Origin: Alistipes sp. CAG:435
GTDB lineage: Bacteria; Bacteroidota; Bacteroidia; Bacteroidales; UBA932
Length of the DNA stretch: 52,593 bases
Assembly: GCA_000433355.1 (NCBI GenBank)
Contig: FR893166.1
Coordinates: forward strand, 25,922-78,514
Reading direction: 5' to 3'
Of the stretch, positions 34,356 through 42,399 are shown in pieces (position 1 is the stretch's first letter; each line of letters starts with the position of its first letter). Both the position numbers and the translations under genes were made by a program. Below the pieces are notes generated by a model. It saw only the letters and a program-made list of their open reading frames with translations. It did no database searches and had not been told where the DNA came from.

Positions 34356-35078
34356 ATGATGTTGAATTATCTTCATAAGATATTGGAAAAAGCACTTCTT
34401 TTGGTGCTTGCCTTTGGCTTTGTCGCATGCTCAGAAGGCATTACAATCACTGATTTGAGGAATGGGGACCTGTTGTTCGTGGTCAATGGCCAAGGGAACA
34501 ACATCACGGATGTGACTGACGGGGTGGATGGACTTGGAATCGATCATATCGCGGTTTTCTCAGACGGGAACGTCGTTGAGGCTATTCCGGAATATGGAGT
34601 TGTGGAAAACCCGTTGGACAGTTTTCTGGTCCGATTGAGTGATAGGGAGTCAGTGCTTGTGGGGAGGATTGAAGGGGTGGACGTTGAAGAGAGTGTGGCG
34701 AATGCGAGAAAGTTCCTCGGAAGGCCCTACGATGACATATTTATGCCGAGTGACAGCGCGATCTATTGTTCGGAACTCGTGCAGAAGTCGTTTGTTTTCA
34801 AAGACAGGTTAAAAGAACGTGACCATAATGTGAAAGGAATGGCGGTGGTGCGTGATGATGTGAAAGATATGAATCCGAAAGTAACAGGGAGCGGGGATAA
34901 GCATTTTGTTTTCGGCACGATTCCGATGTCCTTTCACGACAGCGCCGGAAGGGTGACTGAATTCTGGACAAAATTCTATGAGGTGCGTGGATTGACGGTT
35001 CCTGAGGGAGAGCCCGGGACGAACCCCGGCCAGCTTTCCCGTGACCCTAATGTCAGGATTCTTGGTTATTTACAGTAA
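34356..35078 (+). CDS. YiiX-like NlpC/P60-superfamily lipoprotein
   Basis: About 240 residues with a lipoprotein signal ending GFVACSEG. The core shows LRNGDLLFVVN near the N-terminus, LGIDHIAVFSDGNVVEA with a conserved His, and AIYCSELVQKSF with the candidate catalytic Cys. This is the permuted NlpC/P60 arrangement of YiiX/YebB-type hydrolases, which may act on peptidoglycan or lipids. I chose ATG 34356 (or 34359) because the lipoprotein signal starts there and a -7 element lies just upstream; the longer frame begins with GTG at 34272. It overlaps the convergent LytTR gene by 9 bases. Confidence 0.82.
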   Translation: MMLNYLHKILEKALLLVLAFGFVACSEGITITDLRNGDLLFVVNGQGNNITDVTDGVDGLGIDHIAVFSDGNVVEAIPEYGVVENPLDSFLVRLSDRESVLVGRIEGVDVEESVANARKFLGRPYDDIFMPSDSAIYCSELVQKSFVFKDRLKERDHNVKGMAVVRDDVKDMNPKVTGSGDKHFVFGTIPMSFHDSAGRVTEFWTKFYEVRGLTVPEGEPGTNPGQLSRDPNVRILGYLQ

Positions 35079-35888
35079 TTTGGCTAGATTGTCGTAATAC
35101 TGCTTGCTGACGGGAATATGCCCGACTCCGTCGCGGATGAACTCCGTGTAGATGACACCGTCCTTGTCTCTGCTCAGTACCTTGATGTGGCGAGGATTGA
35201 CGTAATATGACCTGTGGCAGCGCACGAATCCGTGCTTGAGGGCGTCAGTCTCAAGGCTTTTCATCGAGTTCCTCAGCTGGTATGTCTTGACACGGTCGTT
35301 CTCCAGATAGTGGATGTTGATATAATTGGCTTCCGCGCTGACATAAAGCACGGCCGAAGGGTCTATCGTCAGTTTCAGCCTTTTGTGCTCATCGTAGAAC
35401 TTTACCAGAGACTCCTCCGGAGCCTGCCCGGCGTTGGCCAGATCGTAGTTCTTGTTGGATATGATCCTCAGCAGAATGCAGAGCAGGTATGGATAGACCA
35501 GCGTCAGGCACACGACTTCAAAACAGTAGGAAAGTGCCGTGAAATATGGCATACCTCCGGCTTTCTTGTAGAACAGCGAGGTGTAGAGCGCGAAGAAGAA
35601 CGACGTTACCAGCACTTCTCCGAAGCACCAGACCGCATAATGCCACCATCTGAAAGGAATATACTTGTAGAGGAACGAGAAAACAAGCCGTGTCAGGGCC
35701 AGTACACCGATCATAATGCAGGACAGCATCAGCAGATGGAATGTCCACGATTTTCCTCCGATTTCGTAAAAATCCGACAAAGAGAACGGATTATAGACAA
35801 AGCAAAACACGAAGAAGAACAGCGGCATCAGCACCGCGTATTTTACTTGGCTGGCGTAGCCTTTCGAGACCCTCAATGGTGTGTTCAT
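35070..35888 (-). CDS. Membrane-anchored LytTR transcription regulator
   Basis: The 272 residues have four predicted membrane helices in the first 150 (AVLMPLFFFVFCFVY, LMLSCIMIGVLALTRLVF, FGEVLVTSFFFALYTSLF, VVCLTLVYPYLLCILL). A LytTR DNA-binding domain follows at about 170-272 (LYVSAEANYINIHYLEND, LETDALKHGFVRCHRSYYVN, GHIPVSKQYY). No response-receiver domain is present, so the membrane part may sense a signal directly. It faces the YiiX-like gene and is divergent from the thioesterase gene. The target is unknown. Confidence 0.9.
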   Translation of the reverse strand: MNTPLRVSKGYASQVKYAVLMPLFFFVFCFVYNPFSLSDFYEIGGKSWTFHLLMLSCIMIGVLALTRLVFSFLYKYIPFRWWHYAVWCFGEVLVTSFFFALYTSLFYKKAGGMPYFTALSYCFEVVCLTLVYPYLLCILLRIISNKNYDLANAGQAPEESLVKFYDEHKRLKLTIDPSAVLYVSAEANYINIHYLENDRVKTYQLRNSMKSLETDALKHGFVRCHRSYYVNPRHIKVLSRDKDGVIYTEFIRDGVGHIPVSKQYYDNLAKLL

Positions 35889-36060
35889 AGCCTTAAAACT
35901 TGTCCCAATCCCGTCAAAACCGTCCCGTGATATGCCGGGACGAAATTCCCGAGTCTGGATTTTCGTCCCTAAAATACTGCAATTTTTCCGCCAAACAAGG
36001 GTTTTGTGACATTTTTCATACCTCTGAAAACACTTTCTTCGTCACAAGGAGCAAATACGG

Positions 36061-36068
36061 TACTTTTG
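36061..36068 (+). promoter_or_regulatory. -7 element for the thioesterase gene
   Basis: TACTTTTG matches TAnnTTTG exactly and ends 20 bases before ATG 36089. Confidence 0.55.
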
Positions 36069-36088
36069 CAGACGAGAAATCAAACACA

Positions 36089-36811
36089 ATGATTATGGAA
36101 CAGATCATAAACACTTTTGAATATTCCGTGGCTCCGGAGAACATAGACTATCAGGGTCAAGCCACCGTGCCTTCCATCTGTGGCAGCATCATCAACGCGA
36201 TCGGACAGAACATCCGCAAGGAAGGCTGCGGAATCGATGTGATGAGAAAAGCGGGGCGTTCGTGGGTCCTGCTCCGCTCGGCTTTCGAGATAGATGACCG
36301 GCCAAGCCTTTACGACAACTATAACGTCAAGGTTTGGCCGGTGAAAGGCAAAGGTCTTACATATAACAGATGCGTCAAGTTGACGGACGCGGAAGGAGAG
36401 GAGATCGGCCGAGGGACAACTGAGTGGTGCGTGATCGACATACACACCAGAAAGCCGATTTTCCCTGAGCTCGGGCTTACGGACGTGGATATTCCTATTC
36501 CTTGCAAAAGTCCAAGGCGTATAATCGATTTCCTGCCGGATTTCATCAAGCACAAGGAGGTCGGTTACAGTGAGTGTGACTTCAACGGGCATCTGAACAA
36601 CACCCATTACATAGAGATGTTCTATAACCTCCTGCCGGAGAGCGTGTTGTCAAGCGGGCTGTTCACCAGGATAGACATCAATTTCCGGCGTGAGGTTCAT
36701 CGCGGCGATGATGTGTCGTTCGGAATCCGCAAGGCCAGTGACGAGGAGTACCTCTTTATGGCAAAAACGGGAGACGCGACACTTTGCCACGCCTCCCTGC
36801 AAGCCCTTTAG
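36089..36811 (+). CDS. Acyl-ACP thioesterase
   Basis: This 240-residue protein has two hotdog domains. It releases fatty acids from acyl carrier protein in the cytoplasm. Typical parts are AGRSWVLLRSAFEIDDRPS, GTTEWCVIDIHTRKP and the second-domain motif ECDFNGHLNNTHYIEMFYNLL, whose Asn and His residues match the catalytic segment of the family. The start at 36089 (MIMEQI) fits the promoter; ATG 36095 is an alternative, and the longer frame from 35900 lacks family similarity. The stop is next to a half copy of the REP-like repeat. Confidence 0.9.
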   Translation: MIMEQIINTFEYSVAPENIDYQGQATVPSICGSIINAIGQNIRKEGCGIDVMRKAGRSWVLLRSAFEIDDRPSLYDNYNVKVWPVKGKGLTYNRCVKLTDAEGEEIGRGTTEWCVIDIHTRKPIFPELGLTDVDIPIPCKSPRRIIDFLPDFIKHKEVGYSECDFNGHLNNTHYIEMFYNLLPESVLSSGLFTRIDINFRREVHRGDDVSFGIRKASDEEYLFMAKTGDATLCHASLQAL

Positions 36812-36812
36812 C

Positions 36813-36830
36813 GGTCACTTCGACAGGCTG
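36813..36830. repeat. REP-like palindrome (copy 3, half element)
   Basis: GGTCACTTCGACAGGCTG is identical to the left part of the 2539-2563 family up to the last base. The right arm is missing. It lies between the thioesterase stop and the convergent GIN-protein stop. Confidence 0.7.
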
Positions 36831-36833
36831 AAA

Positions 36834-37796
36834 TTAATTGACCCTCTGAACCGAAGCGGATCTTCCGATCGATTTAATCATCACACCAAGGTCCTTAGGA
36901 GCCTTGTAGTTGATGCTGGACACACCGGTCGCGTCCTCGATCATTATGGAACGGGTTACGTTCACACTGCAATTCGCCGTTCCGGATGTCTCAAGGATAG
37001 CGTTCTCGGTCTCGGCGTCCATAGCCTTTACCTTGGATACTCCTGAAGCGTCAACCTCCAGTGTGCCGACTTTCCCGTTCAGGTTGACCTCGCTTGTCCC
37101 GGATGCGTCAAGTTCGACTTTACCGAACTTCCCGTCAATGTTGGTCTTGGTGGCTCCACTGATGTCAACCTCAAGTTTGTCGGCGTTGATCTGGAAACTG
37201 GTTTTGGACGTTCCGGATAGATCGAGTTCAGCCTTTTCGGGAAAGTTTCCGGACAACTTGCAGGTGCACACTCCACTGATCTCAGCGTCCAACTTCCTTG
37301 CATTGACACTCAGTGATTTGATCTTGCTTGCCCCGCTGATGTCCAACGAAAGCTCCTCGTTCCCAAGATCAAAAGTGTCATCGCATTTTAAGCTTGTGAT
37401 TCCTGACATATCCAACTTTCTTAGTTCCGGCATCGCGATTTCTGCCTTGCACGTCCAGTTTCCCAACTTTTTCTGAAGATTTGCCGGAATATTCTTGTTC
37501 CACCCGATCTTCAGAATACCGTGATTGACATACACTTGAAGATATTCCTGAAGCACGTTCGGCAGAGTGATCTCCACTTTGTACGAGTCTGATTTGACAA
37601 GGTTGACCTCGACTATCCCGCTTAATTCCAACCCGCTGAAATAATTGCAGTTGAACTTACAAGTGGTGTATTCCGCATCAACCTTTGAGGTTGTTGTCAG
37701 ATACATTGATTCGGCCGGATACCCCACGGGGGCGGTAAAGCCGGTCGCGGTGAACATTGCGAGCGCGGCGGCTCCGATAAACATAAACTTTTTCAT
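36834..37796 (-). CDS. Head-GIN-domain (DUF2807) secreted protein
   Basis: This 320-residue protein has signal peptide MKKFMFIGAAALAMFTATGFTA and a repetitive beta-helix built from units such as LDMSGITSLKC, LDISGASKI, LDLSGTSKT and LDASGTSEV. This is the DUF2807 fold, named the GIN domain after conserved residues. It probably sits in the periplasm or on the surface; the function is not established. It overlaps the upstream anti-sigma-like gene by 4 bases and is the last gene of the ECF sigma operon, so it may be an output or a signal of that system. Confidence 0.88.
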   Translation of the reverse strand: MKKFMFIGAAALAMFTATGFTAPVGYPAESMYLTTTSKVDAEYTTCKFNCNYFSGLELSGIVEVNLVKSDSYKVEITLPNVLQEYLQVYVNHGILKIGWNKNIPANLQKKLGNWTCKAEIAMPELRKLDMSGITSLKCDDTFDLGNEELSLDISGASKIKSLSVNARKLDAEISGVCTCKLSGNFPEKAELDLSGTSKTSFQINADKLEVDISGATKTNIDGKFGKVELDASGTSEVNLNGKVGTLEVDASGVSKVKAMDAETENAILETSGTANCSVNVTRSIMIEDATGVSSINYKAPKDLGVMIKSIGRSASVQRVN

Positions 37797-38299
37797 AACT
37801 CTTTTATTTTGTTGATTTTATCTAATCCATTAAGTAGCTCTCCATAGTATTCCTTCAGAATATGCGCCTTGGTCTTGTCGTCAAGCTCATCCGGCAGCTG
37901 GTCAATCATCGCCACATTCTCATTGGTGATGCTTCCCACCGTCGTCTCCCACCTCTCATCCAGATCCTTTGTGAATATCTCTTCGTACATCACCGCGATT
38001 TTCTCTGAATATGCCATATACACCGCGACAGGGTCATCAGCCACTCCGGCGAACCAATCAACCTCACCTTCTGCCGGGCGGTCTATGAATATCACAGCGG
38101 CCACAACGGCTGCCGCCACGGCTGTAATCGCACTGAATATGCCCGTGAACAGCCTCTTCCGATGGCAGGTCTTGCGTCTGGAGTCCAGCATCGCGTACAG
38201 TCTTGCCTCGAACCGGGCCTCGTGTCCGGCCGGCAGTTCCTGATCATTCAGGATCTCCGGATTATTGTCGATATATTCTTTAAAGTCTGTCATATTCAT
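37793..38299 (-). CDS. Single-pass membrane protein, probable anti-sigma factor
   Basis: The 168 residues have a charged N-terminal region (MNMTDFKEYIDNNPEI), one membrane helix at about 47-70 (AITAVAAAVVAAVIFI) and a helical C-terminal part in the periplasm. No sequence motif proves anti-sigma function. The call rests on gene order, because it overlaps the ECF sigma gene by 20 bases and the GIN-protein gene by 4. The start is an ATGAATATG start. Confidence 0.7.
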   Translation of the reverse strand: MNMTDFKEYIDNNPEILNDQELPAGHEARFEARLYAMLDSRRKTCHRKRLFTGIFSAITAVAAAVVAAVIFIDRPAEGEVDWFAGVADDPVAVYMAYSEKIAVMYEEIFTKDLDERWETTVGSITNENVAMIDQLPDELDDKTKAHILKEYYGELLNGLDKINKIKEL

Positions 38300-38795
38300 A
38301 TTTCTTTAATTTTTCGGCCAGTTTCACCCTGCCTCTTGAGTACTGCGTCCTGATAGTGCCTTCCCGTTCTCCTGTCAGATTGGCGATCTCCTCGTAGTCA
38401 AGGCCTTCCAGAAGCACAAGATTCAAAACCAGCCTGTAGTTGTCCGGCAATTCCTCTATGGCCTTGCGTACTTGGGCGACGGCGGCCATAGTCCCGGGAA
38501 GCTCGAACGGAGTGTCGCTGTCATATTCAGAAGCGTCGGCGGCATATTCATCAAGGAAGAGCCTCTCGCGCTTTTTCCGTCTGACTGCGTCGATGGATTT
38601 CCTGATGCAGGTGCGGCTGAGCCACATCGCCACTTGCGCCTGATCTTTGGGAGCGATGTCGGATGAGATGAACTTGAGGATGGTGTCCTGCATAATCTCC
38701 TCGGCCTCGCCGCTGTCGCGGACTATTCGCAGGCTGGTGTTGTATAGCCTCCGGGCGTGCTCCTTGTAGAATGTTATGGACTCTTCTCTTGTCAT
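38280..38795 (-). CDS. ECF-type RNA polymerase sigma factor
   Basis: This 171-residue protein has sigma region 2 (ARRLYNTSLRIVRDSGEAEE, IMQDTILKFI) and region 4 (AIEELPDNYRLVLNLVLLEG, LDYEEIANLTGEREGTIRTQ, SRGRVKLAEKL), with no extra domains. It probably transcribes its own operon and envelope genes. It is followed by a membrane anti-sigma-like gene and a GIN-domain gene with overlapping ends. Upstream is a leader of about 150 bases with an intrinsic terminator and a small ORF whose TGA overlaps this ATG. Confidence 0.92.
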   Translation of the reverse strand: MTREESITFYKEHARRLYNTSLRIVRDSGEAEEIMQDTILKFISSDIAPKDQAQVAMWLSRTCIRKSIDAVRRKKRERLFLDEYAADASEYDSDTPFELPGTMAAVAQVRKAIEELPDNYRLVLNLVLLEGLDYEEIANLTGEREGTIRTQYSRGRVKLAEKLKKYEYDRL

Positions 38796-38896
38796 CGTTT
38801 CTTTTTCGTTTCACAATATAAACGAATATTTCCGTTGATTGTTACAGAAAATTTCAAAAAAAAGCCCGGAGTCTCTCGACCGCGGGCCTTTTTCAT
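38792..38896 (-). CDS. Possible 34-codon leader ORF coupled to the ECF sigma gene
   Basis: From ATG at 38896 the frame runs 34 codons (MKKARGRETPGFF, then LKFSVTINGN and a basic end ETKKKR). It stops at TGA 38794-38792, which overlaps the sigma ATG as ATGA. Its first 13 codons cover the terminator hairpin and T tract. It lies inside the transcript predicted from the 38979-38949 promoter. No strong ribosome binding site is seen, and such a short frame could be chance. Confidence 0.4.
   Translation of the reverse strand: MKKARGRETPGFFLKFSVTINGNIRLYCETKKKR
38861..38893. terminator. Bidirectional intrinsic terminator in the ECF sigma leader
   Basis: AAAGCCCG (38861-38868) pairs with CGGGC (38883-38887), then a bulged C and TTTTT. 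Runs of eight A and five T flank the stem, so a T tract follows in either direction. It lies in the gap between divergent genes, where no terminator is expected, and downstream of the sigma promoter, so attenuation is the simplest reading. Confidence 0.75.
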
Positions 38897-38948
38897 TTCA
38901 TTTGGCTTAAAAGATTCTTGTTTTGTGACGATAATCACTATCCGACCG

Positions 38949-38979
38949 CAAAGTTACCGCCAGACGCCTTCTCTCACAA
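38949..38979 (-). promoter_or_regulatory. Promoter of the ECF sigma operon
   Basis: On the minus strand TTG (38979-38977) is followed after 20 bases by TAACTTTG (38956-38949), an exact TAnnTTTG match. Transcription would begin near 38942, about 147 bases before the sigma start. Confidence 0.65.
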
Positions 38980-39033
38980 TACCAACATGTAGGTAAACTG
39001 TCTTGTCCCTATCGTGAATCGTAGGTACCGGAC

Positions 39034-39062
39034 TTGGAAGTCAATATTATTTTGTAAATTTG
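39034..39062 (+). promoter_or_regulatory. Promoter of the DUF4491 gene
   Basis: TTG (39034-39036), an 18-base spacer and TAAATTTG (39055-39062) form a near-consensus Bacteroidetes promoter, leaving a leader of roughly 17 bases before ATG 39086. Confidence 0.65.
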
Positions 39063-39085
39063 TTGTTTTGAAAACGTAAGCAAGC

Positions 39086-39403
39086 ATGAACTTCAGTGGA
39101 ATAATCGTCGGTGCGGCGACCTTTCTTATAACAGGGATATGTCATCCTATTGTCATCAAAATGGAATATCATTGGGGCAAGGGCAGCTGGTGGATCCTGC
39201 TCGTGGCAGGACTGGCCTTTTCCGCCGCTTCGATATTCGTGAATCATGAAGTCGCGTCCACAGTTCTTGGCGCCGCCGCCTTTTCCTGCTTCTGGGGCAT
39301 CCTGGAGGTTTTCGAGCAGGAAAAACGCGTGTTGAAGGGGTGGTTCCCTGAGAATCCGGCCCGCCATGATTACTATGAGAGGATCCGCAAGTCAGGTCAC
39401 TGA
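39086..39403 (+). CDS. DUF4491 family small membrane protein
   Basis: This 105-residue protein has three hydrophobic segments (GIIVGAATFLITGICHPIVI, WWILLVAGLAFSAASIFV, VASTVLGAAAFSCFWGIL) and the C-terminal signature FEQEKRVLKGWFPENP of DUF4491. The family is found in gut Bacteroidales and has no known function. The final residues KSGH and the TGA lie inside a REP-like palindrome, the same SGH-stop ending seen on the RsmI-like gene, so the repeat has probably set the C-terminus. Confidence 0.88.
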   Translation: MNFSGIIVGAATFLITGICHPIVIKMEYHWGKGSWWILLVAGLAFSAASIFVNHEVASTVLGAAAFSCFWGILEVFEQEKRVLKGWFPENPARHDYYERIRKSGH

Positions 39404-39418
39404 GCCTGTCGAAGTGAC
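39395..39418. repeat. REP-like palindrome (copy 4) at the 3' end of the DUF4491 gene
   Basis: GGTCACTGAGCCTGTCGAAG (39395-39414) followed by TGAC is the best-preserved copy together with 2539-2563. It supplies codons GGT CAC TGA. Confidence 0.85.
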
Positions 39419-39456
39419 AAATCAATCCAACAAGTAAAAACAAATTTAAGAATATT

Positions 39457-42396
39457 ATGAATTTCAAACCATTGCCATTACTGGCGATTGCCGCTCTCCT
39501 GTCTGGAGTGACAGAAGCGTCGGCTCAGAAGAAAGAGATGGACCACAGTGTCTATGATTCGTGGCAGAGCGTTTCGGACATCCAGAAAAGTGATGACGGC
39601 AACGTTCTGGTCTGGTGCGTCAACCCTCAGGAAGGGGACGGAACCCTTTATGTCAGGAATATGACCCCGGGGCGGAAAGGCAAGCCGGAATGCCGTGAGA
39701 TCAGCATACCTCGTGGATCGCAGCCGTCCCTTGACCCTAAGGGCAAGTGGCTTTACCTGCGCGTCAAGCCTCAGTTCGCCAAGACACGTCAGGAAAAGAT
39801 CGACAAGAAGAAGGCCGCGGATATGACGAAGGACACACTCGCCGCCGTTGATCTCACGACTATGACCGTCAAGAAATACGGCCGTGTGGATTCCTACACC
39901 ACAGGCGCCCTGGCCAAGCCTTACGTTGCCTATAAGTCCACCTGGAAGCACTACAAGGACACTTCGGACAAGAAGGGCACAGACAAGTCCGGGCTCATCA
40001 TCCTTAACCCGGCCACAGACAGGAAGGACACTCTCAAGTACATCGATGCCTATTCGTTCAACCAGGACGGCACCGTGCTTCTGATGACCTCGAAGAAGGA
40101 CAAGAAAGATTCGCTTTCCGTCACGGCTGTGATGATCGCGCACGCTCCTGCTTGTCTTGACACTTTGGCCAAAGGGGCTGAGTCCTACAGCCGCCTGACT
40201 CTGAACGACGCTGAGGACCAGCTGGTTTTCCTCGGTTCCAAGGACAAGAGCAAGAACCGCAACAAGTGCCAGGCCCTCTACCTGACAAGCATTCAAGCGA
40301 TCAAGACAGGAAAGACGGTTCGACAGGCTCACCGACCGATTGTGGAGGCTACAGACAGCACGACCGTCATCAGCAAGGACGGCAGATGGGCATATTCAAC
40401 AAAAGAGATCATCGCCGAGGGAACGAAGGTTGAAGGCACCCCGGGTTGGACTCTTAACGAGAACACAGAGTTTTACTTTACACCTGACGGGAAACGTCTC
40501 TTCCTCGGAATCGGCGCGATCCGTCCTCCTAAGGACACCACGATCGTGGACTTCGAGACCGCGCAGCTGGACATCTGGAACTGGGACGCGGTCTATACTC
40601 CTCCGCAGCAGAGGCTTAATGTGAACAAGACTCTCAAGAAGACATATTCAGCCACCATCGATCTCGCCGAGCCGGGAAGGATCGTGCCGTTGACCACCTC
40701 TAAGTTCGCCGGCATCCGCCTGATGAACGGTGGACTCTCCGAATGGGTGCTTGCCAGCGATAACGCTAAGTATGCCCGCACCACTGTCTGGGACTATAAC
40801 AACCGTTACGACTTCACCCTTGTGAATGTCAAGGACGGTTCCAGGAAGGTTGTCGCGGAGGGGCTTGACGTCGGACGTTTCGACATGTCGCCGAGCGGGA
40901 AGTACCTTGTCTGGTTCGATAACGATGAGATGAACTGGTTCACCTACAATACCCAGACCGGTGAGAAGGTCAACCTTACCGCCCGGACCGGAGTTCCGTT
41001 CTACGATGAGGAGGACGATCATCCGACCGCCGCGCCGGCGCACGAGTTCTCCCCGAAATGGTACAAGGACGAGGACGCCGTGCTGATCATCGACCGCTAC
41101 GACATCTGGAAGTTCTCTCCGGACGGCAAGACAGCCGTCAATCTCACAGGGGGAGTGGGCCGTCAGACCCACAACCGCTTCAAGATCATGGATCCGAAAC
41201 CGGACACCAGGAAGCCTAACGCACGCCGTTGCGGAGTGGCCAGGCCGCTCGATCCTAAGCAGACTGTCTATCTCAGTGTGTTCAACGAGGAAAGCCAGGA
41301 GAATGGATTCGGACGTGTTAACCTTGCCAAGCCGGCAAAGACTCTTGAGTATTTCACTGACACAGTCAGCTTCAAGTATGTAGCCGGAACCATGACCACT
41401 GACAGGCTTTTCTATCAGAAGGGCAACTTCCGCAACTGCTATGACCTTTATTATACTGACGACAATTTCAAGACATCCACAAAGGTCTCTGCAATCAACC
41501 CTCAGATGGCGGACTACCGTTGGGGCCGCGCCGAGCTTTTCCACTGGAACGCCTACGACGGCACACCGCTCAAGGGCCTTGTCTTCGTTCCTGACGGAGT
41601 GAAGGAAGGCGAGAAGCTTCCTGTGATGATCTATTTCTACGAGAAGAACGCCAACAATCTCTACTCGTTCTGGACACCTGCCCCTTCACGCTCGATCGTG
41701 AATATTCCGTTCTACACATCAAGGGGGTACATCGTGTTCGTTCCGGACATAGTATATAAGGTAGGACACCCTGGCGAGAGCGCCTACAACTGCATCTGCG
41801 CCGGAGCCGAGGCCCTTTGCGAGAAATATTCCATCGCCGACAAGAGCAGGATGGCGATCCAGGGCCAGAGCTGGGGCGGCTACCAGACAGCCTGGCTCAT
41901 AACACGTACGAATATGTTCGCCGCCGCCGGTTCCGGAGCACCGGTCGGGAATATGACATCGGCCTACGGTGGCATCCGTTGGGGCTCGGGCATCACCCGC
42001 GCCGGACAGTATGAGCACGGTCAGAGCAGGATCGGCAAGAGTATGTGGGAGCCGGGCGCACTCGACCTCTACATCGAGAACTCTCCTGTGTTCCACGTCG
42101 ATAAGGTGCAGACTCCTGTCCTCATCATGCACAACGACGCGGACGGCGCTGTTCCGTGGTACCAGGGCATCGAGTTCTTCTCGGATCTCCGCAGGCTCGA
42201 CAAGCCGGCATGGCTGCTCCAGTACAACAAGGAAGCCCACAACCTCGTCCAGAGACGCAACTGCAAGGACTTGTCCATCAGGCTTCAGCAGTTCTTCGAC
42301 TACTACCTGAAAGGTGCTCCGATGCCAGCCTGGATGAAGACCGGTGTCCCTTATGAGGATAAAGGTGAATATTTCGGCTTCGAGAATGCGGAATAG
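39457..42396 (+). CDS. Secreted S9-family prolyl oligopeptidase-like peptidase
   Basis: This 979-residue protein has signal peptide MNFKPLPLLAIAALLSGVTEASA, a large beta-propeller-like part to about residue 690 and an alpha/beta-hydrolase domain at the end. The catalytic triad is visible as Ser805 in GQSWGGY, Asp896 in HNDADGAVPW and His928 in KEAHNLV. It resembles Bacteroidetes S9 peptidases that cut peptides after Pro or Ala in the periplasm; the exact specificity is unknown. A REP-like repeat is in frame at residues 287-295 (TVRQAHRPI) with two CGA codons. The HAD gene follows after 3 bases. Confidence 0.9.
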   Translation: MNFKPLPLLAIAALLSGVTEASAQKKEMDHSVYDSWQSVSDIQKSDDGNVLVWCVNPQEGDGTLYVRNMTPGRKGKPECREISIPRGSQPSLDPKGKWLYLRVKPQFAKTRQEKIDKKKAADMTKDTLAAVDLTTMTVKKYGRVDSYTTGALAKPYVAYKSTWKHYKDTSDKKGTDKSGLIILNPATDRKDTLKYIDAYSFNQDGTVLLMTSKKDKKDSLSVTAVMIAHAPACLDTLAKGAESYSRLTLNDAEDQLVFLGSKDKSKNRNKCQALYLTSIQAIKTGKTVRQAHRPIVEATDSTTVISKDGRWAYSTKEIIAEGTKVEGTPGWTLNENTEFYFTPDGKRLFLGIGAIRPPKDTTIVDFETAQLDIWNWDAVYTPPQQRLNVNKTLKKTYSATIDLAEPGRIVPLTTSKFAGIRLMNGGLSEWVLASDNAKYARTTVWDYNNRYDFTLVNVKDGSRKVVAEGLDVGRFDMSPSGKYLVWFDNDEMNWFTYNTQTGEKVNLTARTGVPFYDEEDDHPTAAPAHEFSPKWYKDEDAVLIIDRYDIWKFSPDGKTAVNLTGGVGRQTHNRFKIMDPKPDTRKPNARRCGVARPLDPKQTVYLSVFNEESQENGFGRVNLAKPAKTLEYFTDTVSFKYVAGTMTTDRLFYQKGNFRNCYDLYYTDDNFKTSTKVSAINPQMADYRWGRAELFHWNAYDGTPLKGLVFVPDGVKEGEKLPVMIYFYEKNANNLYSFWTPAPSRSIVNIPFYTSRGYIVFVPDIVYKVGHPGESAYNCICAGAEALCEKYSIADKSRMAIQGQSWGGYQTAWLITRTNMFAAAGSGAPVGNMTSAYGGIRWGSGITRAGQYEHGQSRIGKSMWEPGALDLYIENSPVFHVDKVQTPVLIMHNDADGAVPWYQGIEFFSDLRRLDKPAWLLQYNKEAHNLVQRRNCKDLSIRLQQFFDYYLKGAPMPAWMKTGVPYEDKGEYFGFENAE
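40317..40339. repeat. REP-like palindrome (copy 5) in frame inside the S9 peptidase gene
   Basis: CGGTTCGACAGGCTCACCGA (40317-40336) plus CCG matches the family core TTCGACAGGCTC with shortened arms. It is read as TVRQAHRP with two CGA Arg codons. Confidence 0.65.
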
Positions 42397-42399
42397 GAT

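Noticed and set aside
35214..35930. 238-residue plus-strand ORF opposite the LytTR gene
   Set aside because: It is low-complexity Gln/Arg/Val-rich, while the minus-strand frame has membrane helices and a LytTR domain.
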